Notes under the pieces: generated by a model
The model's input: the letters and a program-made list of their open reading frames with translations, nothing else
Told to the model about the DNA's origin: nothing
Databases searched by the model: none
Assembly: GCF_938030725.1 (NCBI RefSeq)
Contig: NZ_CALHIQ010000061.1
Coordinates: forward strand, 1 to 6,957
DNA length: 6,957 nt
Direction of reading: 5' to 3'
Origin: an uncultured Fretibacterium sp.
Lineage (GTDB): Bacteria > Synergistota > Synergistia > Synergistales > Aminobacteriaceae
Shown here: positions 1 to 5,762 of the stretch, piece by piece
Layout: the number at the start of each line of letters is the position of its first letter
Position numbering within the stretch: the first letter of the stretch is position 1
Program-made: the position numbers and the translations under genes

Positions 1-1
1 T

Positions 2-307
2 ATGGACAGACTTTATATAGAGTTTAATAAAATAAAAGCCTATAACCGTGTTGTGCTAGATAAGATCATATTCGGAGATGTAACGGATTATAGTTTTGAA
101 TATGAGAAAGAGCTTAAAACATATCCGGTAGGTACCTTACTTGAAAAAACTAAGGTACTTAATACAATAAGGACCGTATATCAGCCAAGCACAGAGTCTA
201 TAAAAGAACTTGTAAAAGAAACTGTAGCAAGACAGCGCAGAGGGGACCATCGTCTGCGATGCCAGTATCCCTTATCTCGGAATCGGTATCATCAACGAAC
301 CGCTTAA
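2..307 (+). CDS. Unrecognised AT-rich coding fragment running into a junction
   Basis: I do not recognise this protein. Residues 1-78 read like genuine coding sequence: mixed hydrophobic and charged residues, AT-rich codons such as aga, ata and tta, and no low complexity. The last 20 or so residues, from about position 235, are Arg-rich (RQRRGDHRLRC) and look like out-of-frame reading of the aminopeptidase sequence that follows. The true gene therefore probably ends, or is broken, near 230. The ATG at position 2 sits on the window edge, so the gene may start further upstream. Composition (18 G+C in the first 60 bases) is unlike the rest of the window and points to a foreign source, such as a mobile element, or to an assembly join. 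I see no transposase, integrase or phage motif. Confidence refers to it being coding, not to any function. Confidence 0.45.
   Translation: MDRLYIEFNKIKAYNRVVLDKIIFGDVTDYSFEYEKELKTYPVGTLLEKTKVLNTIRTVYQPSTESIKELVKETVARQRRGDHRLRCQYPLSRNRYHQRTA
129..161. repeat. Inverted repeat inside the left-end coding fragment
   Basis: GTACCTTA at 132-139 is the exact reverse complement of TAAGGTAC at 151-158, with an 11-base loop containing a run of six A. The stem extends outward by one G-T wobble and two A-T pairs. It lies within reading frame and has no following T-run, so it is not a convincing terminator. It could be chance in AT-rich sequence or a site belonging to the foreign segment. Confidence 0.4.
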
Positions 308-632
308 AATCACTGTAAAAAAAGGATATATCACTGAGATTTCCGGCGGCGGCTCCCAGGGAGAACGGCTGCGGCGCAACCTTGCAGAACAAAATGACCA
401 CAATGCTTACAACATCGCTGAGCTTGGCGTTGGGTTGAATCCCAAATGCCGCATGTGCGGCATCATGCTGGAGGACGAAGGGGTGAAGAGTACTGCCCAT
501 ATAGGGATTGGAACAAGCATCACTTTGGGAGGCGTTCGTAAGGCCCCGATGCATTACGACCTCATCATGTGGCATCCAACCATTACCGTTGATGACAAGA
601 TCATCGTCGACAAAGAGGAAGTTTACATCTAA
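231..632 (+). pseudogene. 5'-truncated M29-like leucyl aminopeptidase (C-terminal part only)
   Basis: Frame 3 from 231 to the TAA at 630-632 encodes about 133 residues that match the C-terminal half of the M29-like leucyl aminopeptidase (aminopeptidase T) family of metallopeptidases. Recognisable family segments are EGTIVCDASIPYLGIG near the beginning, NIAELGVGLNPKCR, the pair MLEDEGV and HIGIGTSITLGG, and a terminal APMHYDLIMWH that includes a probable metal-ligand histidine. The family is usually well over 300 residues, so the N-terminal domain is missing. An in-frame TAG at 225-227 stops the frame just upstream, and the preceding sequence does not encode the expected N-terminal half in any frame I read. 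The first ATG in frame (435) is internal to the conserved domain and is not a natural start. Composition is intermediate (about 52-57% G+C in the lines 361-480). This is either a pseudogene left by recombination or a real gene beheaded by an assembly chimera. Confidence 0.75.
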
Positions 633-657
633 AGACTCCAAAATCTCCAGGGGAAGC

Positions 658-690
658 GCTGAAGGATCCCTTCGTTTGGTGTCCTTCAGC
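658..690. repeat. 9-bp inverted repeat between convergent genes
   Basis: GCTGAAGGA at 658-666 is the perfect reverse complement of TCCTTCAGC at 682-690, around a 15-base loop. An alternative smaller hairpin, GAAGG-atc-CCTTC (661-673), shares the left arm. The position between the + strand aminopeptidase end (632) and the minus-strand J gene end (726) fits a shared transcription stop. Neither direction has a U-rich tail after the stem, so an intrinsic terminator is uncertain; a Rho-dependent stop, or mRNA 3'-end protection, is as likely. The rest of 633-725 holds nothing I recognise. Confidence 0.4.
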
Positions 691-725
691 ACTTCCTCAG
701 CCCTACCCCGGCGTTCCACGCAGAA

Positions 726-1754
726 CTAAACTCCCCCCTGAGCCAGGAGGACGCGGCACCACACCCGCACCGCAGGGGTCGGGTGCTCCCGAAGCTCCTT
801 CAATCGCCCCCTGAAGCGGGGCACGGCATGGGGAAAACGCTGCTTCATAGCGGCGAGGAGCGGCACCAGCACCTGTGCGTCCTCCGAGCCCAGCAGGCGG
901 CGCAGCGCCGCATCCGAGGGGGCGCTGTCGTCGGGCCAATAGCGCAGGATCGCGGCAACGCACTCAGGCCGGACCGCAATGAGGTAACGCTCCATCAGGA
1001 GCGGGTCCGGAGAAACATCCCGACGGCGCAGCGCCAGCAGGCTCATGACCAGCGAGTTGGGGAACTGGCCCGCGCGGGAGGCGACGTCCGCGGCAAGGCG
1101 GCGCAGGACCTCGACCTCCATGGGCAGGGCACTCACCAGCCGGGCCGTCTTCTCGTCCACGTCCCACCGGCACAACAGGTCCGATACCGCCTGGCGGACC
1201 TCGGGACGATTGATCAACGTCCCCACGCGCCCCAGCGCGAGGCGCCGCACCTTGGCAACGGAGGACCTGAGGCGCGACAGGACGTCGTTCAGTTGCGCCG
1301 CGTCGGCGATCTTCGACATCCGCTCAAGCCGCCGGCTCAGGCTGCGGTCGTACTGTTCCAGCACGCGATCCACCCGCTCGCTGCGCTCCTCCGCCTGCCG
1401 CCGTTCCTCCGCCTGCTCGGCCCGACGGGCCTCCTCGGCCTCCTGCCGCACCCGGTCGCGGCGGCTGCGATACCAGTCCAGGAACGTGGAGGCGCGGCTC
1501 TTGACGAGGGAACGCTGCTGCCGCCAGCCCGCACCGGACAGATGCCTCAGCTCATCCGGTGCAAGGCCCTTCAGGAGGGAGTAGGCGCCCGCGATCTGCT
1601 GAAAGCGCAGCGCTCCTCCCTGCCCCACCACGTCGGGGTGACAGGTCAAGGCAAGTCGGCGGAACGCGGAACGCACGTCCGCCTCCGTCGCTCCAGGCTC
1701 CAGCCCAAGAGCCCTCAGGCTGGCTCTGACCTCCCCGAAAAGGTTCATCTCCAT
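726..1754 (-). CDS. J-domain co-chaperone with charged helix and HEAT-like helical-repeat tail
   Basis: 342 residues. Residues about 11-66 form a J domain: helix II ends in FRRLALTC, followed by the invariant HPD (39-41) that stimulates Hsp70 ATP hydrolysis, then a helix III segment FQQIAGAYSLL. There is no Gly/Phe region, no CxxCxGxG zinc repeats and no DnaJ C-terminal peptide-binding domain, so it is a class C (type III) J protein and not DnaJ. Residues about 95-145 are a very charged Arg/Glu helix, likely coiled coil. Residues about 150-340 are leucine-rich helices resembling HEAT or other alpha-solenoid repeats; I infer this from the pattern only. It lies 70 bases downstream of the Hsp70 gene on the same strand, so that Hsp70 is its obvious partner. 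ATG at 1754 was chosen; a second ATG lies two codons in, and neither has a strong Shine-Dalgarno match. No signal peptide or membrane segment is seen, so it is probably cytoplasmic. Confidence 0.85.
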   Translation of the reverse strand: MEMNLFGEVRASLRALGLEPGATEADVRSAFRRLALTCHPDVVGQGGALRFQQIAGAYSLLKGLAPDELRHLSGAGWRQQRSLVKSRASTFLDWYRSRRDRVRQEAEEARRAEQAEERRQAEERSERVDRVLEQYDRSLSRRLERMSKIADAAQLNDVLSRLRSSVAKVRRLALGRVGTLINRPEVRQAVSDLLCRWDVDEKTARLVSALPMEVEVLRRLAADVASRAGQFPNSLVMSLLALRRRDVSPDPLLMERYLIAVRPECVAAILRYWPDDSAPSDAALRRLLGSEDAQVLVPLLAAMKQRFPHAVPRFRGRLKELREHPTPAVRVWCRVLLAQGGV

Positions 1755-1824
1755 CGCAACAAACGACCTCGCTCCGTCAGAAGCTCAACACAACGTGGAA
1801 CCGAACGCCGCAGCGTCTCGCAGG

Positions 1825-3372
1825 TCAGGATACCGCTCGCTTCAAGTCCTTCACCAGGCCCTCCAGAAGCCCCATCACCTCCGGATCCGAGGGAGCCCCC
1901 TCGGCGCGCCGAAACAAGAGGTGCAGCCGGGCCCGCTGACTGCCCGACAGCAGCGTCTCAAGGCTGACCAGGGAGAGCTTGAGCTCGCGCAGGCGGCGAT
2001 CGTTCTCTGCCTCCGCGCTGCGGTCAGCCTCCGCCCCCTCCAGGACCAGCGGTATGGGCACGCACTCCTCCGTCCCGCGCGTCAGGGACGCCGTGAAGCG
2101 ACCCGATGCCGAAAGGAGACAGGCAAGGCGAAGTTGCTCTCCCGCCTCGACCTCAAGGTCCAGTGAGCCCAGGCGAACGCTCTCGTCCCGCAGCTCGTTT
2201 CGGGACTGGTGGATCTCAAGCGTCGCGTGCCCCGACCGCTCCGCCTCCAGGGTGACCTCCGCGTGGGCCGGCAGCACCGACTCCGACGGGATGAGCGTCA
2301 GCGTCTGCCCGCACCAGAGCGCGTTCAGGTCCCCGGAGAGCGCGTCCAGCAGAAGCCGCTCCCGCCCCGACGCCGTGTAGAGCGCCGCGCCGCGCGCCAC
2401 CGCGTCCTCTGCACAGAGGCTGAGCCGTTCCGGCAGCGCCACCTCCCGCTCCAGGATCTCCTGCAGGAGGGGAATGCGGCTCGACCCTCCCACCAGCAGC
2501 AGGTGCTCCGGCTCATAGCGATCCCACAGGCGACGCACCGTGTGGATCAGGCGCCGGATGGAGAAGCGCATCAGGCGCTCCATGTCCTCGCGGTAGATCG
2601 TCAGCTCAGGCGGCGCCCATCCCCCCAGGGCAGGGGGCGTCCAGTGGATGGACCAGCAGTCGGACAGGGCGATCTTGATCCTCTCCGCCTCCTGGAGCAG
2701 CATCTGCCAGCGCACGTCCCCCGCATCGAACTTGTCCAGCAGGAGGCTCTCGCGCAGCCACTCCGCCAGGGCCACGTCAAACTCATAGCCCCCGACGGTG
2801 TCCGTGCCGACGCTCTCCAGCACCTGCCACACGCCACCCTCGCTCTCCACCGCGGAGATGTCCGTCGTGCCGGCTCCGAAGTCCAGCACCAGAAACCGCC
2901 CCTGGCGTCCAAAGGCGAGGGCCGCCGCCGTCGGCTCCGACACGATGCGGGCGTTCAGCCCTGCGGCGTTCGCCGCGCGGATCATGGCCTCCCGCTGGGG
3001 CAGGGTGAAGCAGGCGGGCACAGTCAACACGCAGGAGGACACGAAGGACTTCAGGCACACCTCCGCGTCCTCGCGCAGCGCCTCCAGCAGGGGGACCAGA
3101 AGGTCCTGAGCCGTGCGCGGGCGTCCGTCGGGGAAGGCCCGAAAGGAGGTCCCCACCTTGCGCTTCAGGTCCCACCAGACGCTGCCGCCCCGAAGCCCCA
3201 GGCGCACCGCGTCCTCGCCCACGACCCAGGCCCCGTCCTCCCAGCCGACGACGGAGTGAGTCGTCGTCGTCCCCCAGCGGTTGGGGATGAGCCTGACGGC
3301 GCCATCCTCGTCGAGGAAAGCGGCCAGGGCGTTGCGCGTCCCCAGGTCGATTCCGATGGCGGGCGAACTCAT
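1825..3372 (-). CDS. Divergent short Hsp70 (DnaK/HscC-like) chaperone
   Basis: 515 residues from the ATG at 3372 (518 if the ATG at 3381 is used; numbering here is from 3381). The Hsp70 ATPase fold is clear: phosphate-1 loop IGIDLGTRNA (9-18), LKRKVGTSF (72-80) carrying the equivalent of the catalytic lysine, VPACFTLPQREA (121-132) with SEPTAAALAFG (148-158), phosphate-2 loop VLDFGAGTTDIS (165-176), and adenosine motif LLLVGGSSRIP (294-304). The interdomain linker is degenerate: the usual DVTPLSLG motif is not there, and LLLDALSGDLNALW fills the place. A reduced beta-type substrate domain follows (about 357-440), then a short helical tail in place of a full lid. DnaK is about 640 residues, so this is a small specialised Hsp70. 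I prefer ATG 3372: it overlaps the mtaB stop as ATGA, and GAGGG lies 9 bases upstream, whereas the ATG at 3381 directly abuts that GAGGG. Translational coupling to mtaB is likely. No GrpE gene is in the window. Confidence 0.9.
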   Translation of the reverse strand: MSSPAIGIDLGTRNALAAFLDEDGAVRLIPNRWGTTTTHSVVGWEDGAWVVGEDAVRLGLRGGSVWWDLKRKVGTSFRAFPDGRPRTAQDLLVPLLEALREDAEVCLKSFVSSCVLTVPACFTLPQREAMIRAANAAGLNARIVSEPTAAALAFGRQGRFLVLDFGAGTTDISAVESEGGVWQVLESVGTDTVGGYEFDVALAEWLRESLLLDKFDAGDVRWQMLLQEAERIKIALSDCWSIHWTPPALGGWAPPELTIYREDMERLMRFSIRRLIHTVRRLWDRYEPEHLLLVGGSSRIPLLQEILEREVALPERLSLCAEDAVARGAALYTASGRERLLLDALSGDLNALWCGQTLTLIPSESVLPAHAEVTLEAERSGHATLEIHQSRNELRDESVRLGSLDLEVEAGEQLRLACLLSASGRFTASLTRGTEECVPIPLVLEGAEADRSAEAENDRRLRELKLSLVSLETLLSGSQRARLHLLFRRAEGAPSDPEVMGLLEGLVKDLKRAVS

Positions 3373-4691
3373 GCGAGACATCCCTCAAGCTTTCCCCCCT
3401 TCTCAAAGCGCATCGCCACGCGCACCGTCCGTCCGGGCGGGGAGCCGCCCTCCCAGGCCGCCTCCAGAAACTGTGGGGTGTAGCCCGCTCCATCCCCCTC
3501 AGCCAGGACCTCCAGCGTCCGGCCGACGAAACGCCGTGCGTATCGGCTCAGAAGCTCCATCCCCACCGCAGCTGCCTCCGCGGCACGCTCCGCCCGCACG
3601 GAGGGCTCCACCCTTCCGGGCAGGGAGGCCGCCAGGGTGCCGCGCCGCTCGGAGTAGGGGAACACGTGGACCCGCCCCATCCCCACGCGGCGCATCACGG
3701 CCGTCGTGCCGTGGAAGGCCGCGTCGTCCTCTCCGGGAAACCCCACCAGGACGTCGCTTGAGATGTGCAGGTCCGCCCCCAGCCGGCTGCGGGCCGCCTC
3801 AGAGACGCGGGCGAAATCGTCCGCCGTGTAGCCCCGGCGCATGAGGGACAACACCCCGTCGTCCCCGCTCTGGAGCGGCAGGTGCAGGTGCGGACAGAAG
3901 ATGGGACTCTCCGCCAGCGCGTCCAGCAGGGCGCCGTCGAGCGAAAAGGGCTCCAGGGACCCCAGCCGAAGCCGGTCCAGGGCCCCGCACTCCGACACGG
4001 CGCGCACCAGTTCCGCAAGGGAGGACTCCCTGTCCCGACCGTACATGCCGAGGTGGATTCCCGTCAACACCACCTCGCGGCACCCCCCTTCGGAAACGCG
4101 GCGCACCTCCGCCAGGACGTCCTCCAGAGGGCGGCTCACCGACCGACCCCGCAGGAAGGGGATGACGCAGTAGGTGCAGAAGTGGTCGCAGCCCTCCTGG
4201 ACCTTGATGAAGGCGCGGGAGTGAAGCCGGGGAGCCCCCATGGGGAGCTCCTCCCAGGAACGGTCCGCGCTGAGGTCCGCCCGCAGGTCGCAAAAGGCGC
4301 GGCCCTGCCGGAGCGCGGCATCGAGGGCCTCGGTCAGCAGGGACTTTCGGCGGTTCCCCACCAGAAGGTCAACCCCCAGCTCCTGCGCTGCTTCCGCCTC
4401 GACGCCCTGGGCCCAGCAGCCACACACGGCCACGATGCCCGCCTCCCCCACCGCACGGCGGGCGCGGCGCACCAACTGACGGCACTTGCGGTCCGCCTCC
4501 GCCGTCACGGAACAACTGACGAGGACGGCCGCTTGGGCGCCCTCAAGCTCGCGGCGCACCAAGGCGCCCCTGGCTTCCAGGTCTCCGGCCAGGAAGTCGC
4601 CCTCGCACAGGTTGGACCGACACCCCAGCACGTGAAGCCACACCGGGACGCCCCGCAGCCCAAGGGAGCCAAGCCCCTCCCTTTCGGTCAC
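3369..4691 (-). CDS. mtaB: tRNA methylthiotransferase of the MtaB (MiaB-like) radical SAM family
   Basis: Radical SAM enzyme predicted to add a methylthio group to t6A at position 37 of tRNAs reading ANN codons, using two [4Fe-4S] clusters. Numbered from GTG 4691, the N-terminal UPF0004 domain has cluster cysteines at about 24 (LGCRSN), 60 (VSCSVT, where relatives have NTCTVT) and 92 (CGCWAQ). The radical SAM triad CDHFCTYC gives Cys168, 172 and 175. RGRSVSRP, LTGIHLGMYG and LHLPLQSGDD are typical of the family; the TGIHLG form favours MtaB over MiaB. The C-terminus resembles a weak TRAM domain. Length of about 440 residues is normal. The frame is open back to GTG 4730, which would overlap prmA by 34 bases. 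GTG 4691, just after the prmA stop, is preferred, and GTG 4643, immediately before the conserved WLHVLGC, is also possible. None has a strong ribosome-binding site. The stop overlaps the Hsp70 start. RimO is less likely from the motifs. Confidence 0.88.
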   Translation of the reverse strand: MTEREGLGSLGLRGVPVWLHVLGCRSNLCEGDFLAGDLEARGALVRRELEGAQAAVLVSCSVTAEADRKCRQLVRRARRAVGEAGIVAVCGCWAQGVEAEAAQELGVDLLVGNRRKSLLTEALDAALRQGRAFCDLRADLSADRSWEELPMGAPRLHSRAFIKVQEGCDHFCTYCVIPFLRGRSVSRPLEDVLAEVRRVSEGGCREVVLTGIHLGMYGRDRESSLAELVRAVSECGALDRLRLGSLEPFSLDGALLDALAESPIFCPHLHLPLQSGDDGVLSLMRRGYTADDFARVSEAARSRLGADLHISSDVLVGFPGEDDAAFHGTTAVMRRVGMGRVHVFPYSERRGTLAASLPGRVEPSVRAERAAEAAAVGMELLSRYARRFVGRTLEVLAEGDGAGYTPQFLEAAWEGGSPPGRTVRVAMRFEKGGKLEGCLA

Positions 4692-4696
4692 GAAGC

Positions 4697-5635
4697 CTAG
4701 CCCCAGGCGAGACGGGCCCGGCAGCCCCACCAGTCGCCGAAGTGAAGCTCCCGCTCCAGCGCAAGCCCGGAGGAGGAGAGGACGGACAGGAACGCCCCGC
4801 GCTCATGGTTCGTCATGCCGGAGAAGATGGCGTAGCCCTTTGGCTTCAGGGCGTACTTCACGTCCGGCAGAAGGGCCAGGTTGGGCGCCAGGAGGATGTT
4901 GGCCAGGAGGACGTTCCCCTTGTCCTGCACGCCGGAGAGCAGGTCCCCCACAGCCAGGTCGCAGAGGTCCGGGCTCAGGTCGTTCAGCTCCATGTTGCGG
5001 CGCACCTCCTCGATCGTCGTCGGGTCCAGGTCGCGGGCGACGGTCCACGACGCGCCGAGCTTCAGGGCCGCGATGAACAGGATGCCCGTGCCCGTGCCGA
5101 TGTCCAGCACCACGTCCCCCCGGTGCACCACGTCCTCCATGAGCTCAAGCGCGATGCGGGTGCTCTCGTGGTACCCCGTTCCGAAGGCCATGGCGGGATA
5201 GATGTACAGGGGGATGCGCCCCTGTCTCTCCTCATCCCTGTGCCACGGGGCCATGACCACGAAGGTATGCCCCACGTTGAGGGGCGGGAACGCCTCGAGG
5301 TGCTGCGTGCTCCAGGCGCGCTTTTCCGTCTTGCGGCACTCTCCTGCGGACACCCCCGGAAAGGACGGCAGGAGGGCGCTCACCAACCGGCTCAGCTCGT
5401 CCGGGTCTCTGGAGCTCAGATAGTCGGCGCGCAGGGTCATCCTGCCCTCATCCTCGACAAGCTCGGAGCCGATGGCGCCGGTCATCGAGGCCAGGGTCCA
5501 GAGGCGCTCCGCGTCCCACTCCCTGTTCTCGTCAGGAATGAGCTCGTACTCAACGGTCCACCAAAAACCTCCGTCGCCTTCCGCCGGCTGCTCCGGCAAA
5601 GGCGCGTTCAACTCGTCAGGACACACAAGGAACAC
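4697..5635 (-). CDS. prmA: Ribosomal protein L11 methyltransferase
   Basis: 312 residues, a usual size for PrmA, the cytoplasmic SAM-dependent enzyme that methylates amino groups of ribosomal protein L11 (the family's known activity). The N-terminal substrate-recognition domain begins around FWWTVEYEL (24-32). The family signature PAMAFGTGYHEST (147-159) is present, followed by the class I methyltransferase motif I VVLDIGTGTGIL (175-186), an acidic motif II region around RDLDP (201-205), NMELNDL (214-220), and motif IV LLANILLAPNL (243-253), where PrmA usually has ANI. The C-terminus has FSGMTNHE, with LHFGDWWGCRA before the end. The only start upstream of the domain is GTG 5635; an in-frame TAG lies 17 codons further up. 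The ribosome-binding site is poor (GGGG directly before the start), so initiation may be weak, or at the GTG three codons in. It abuts mtaB, as prmA is close to mtaB in B. subtilis (there with rsmE between). Confidence 0.92.
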   Translation of the reverse strand: MFLVCPDELNAPLPEQPAEGDGGFWWTVEYELIPDENREWDAERLWTLASMTGAIGSELVEDEGRMTLRADYLSSRDPDELSRLVSALLPSFPGVSAGECRKTEKRAWSTQHLEAFPPLNVGHTFVVMAPWHRDEERQGRIPLYIYPAMAFGTGYHESTRIALELMEDVVHRGDVVLDIGTGTGILFIAALKLGASWTVARDLDPTTIEEVRRNMELNDLSPDLCDLAVGDLLSGVQDKGNVLLANILLAPNLALLPDVKYALKPKGYAIFSGMTNHERGAFLSVLSSSGLALERELHFGDWWGCRARLAWG

Positions 5636-5762
5636 CCCCAGATCGATCGTGCCGGGAGCGTGGTCCGCTGCGGCCCAATCTGCCTATTGATTTCACCTTG
5701 TAATTGTACTACGGAAGGGAACCTGCGACAGCGCCTTTTTGCAGGATGTCCGGAAACGTCCG
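5636..5762 (-). promoter_or_regulatory. Gap between PHP gene and prmA, possible internal promoter
   Basis: This is the only sizeable gap inside the minus-strand cluster. A locally AT-rich patch (about 5682-5708) contains TACAAT on the minus strand (5703-5708), a good -10 match. The best -35 at 17-base spacing (5726-5731, CTGTCG) matches only about half the consensus. If used, it would make prmA-mtaB-hsp70-J a unit separable from the PHP gene. Short inverted matches CCTGC/GCAGG follow the PHP stop but have no T-run, so no terminator is called. Confidence 0.3.

Noticed and set aside
435..632. A small independent 65-residue protein starting at ATG 435
   Set aside because: The conserved frame is continuous upstream to about 231, so ATG 435 is internal to the aminopeptidase domain.
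198..719. 173-codon minus-strand open frame over the aminopeptidase remnant
   Set aside because: The + strand carries conserved M29-like segments over the same bases, and the minus-strand protein has no family features.
783..1967. 394-codon + strand open frame opposite the J-domain gene
   Set aside because: It is antisense to a gene with a clear J domain. The translation is rich in Gln/Arg/Pro/His with no motif, as expected for shadow frames in high-GC DNA.
2209..3483. 424-codon + strand open frame opposite the Hsp70 gene
   Set aside because: It lies wholly antisense to intact Hsp70 motifs. The composition (Arg, Gln, Pro, His) is that of a GC-driven shadow, and it has no recognisable domain.
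3765..4700. 311-codon + strand open frame opposite mtaB
   Set aside because: It is antisense to the radical SAM gene and has shadow-type composition and no motifs.
5618..5696. 26-codon GTG leader peptide before prmA on the minus strand
   Set aside because: It lacks a ribosome-binding site, has no attenuator-type residue run, and overlaps the prmA start in another frame without supporting structure.
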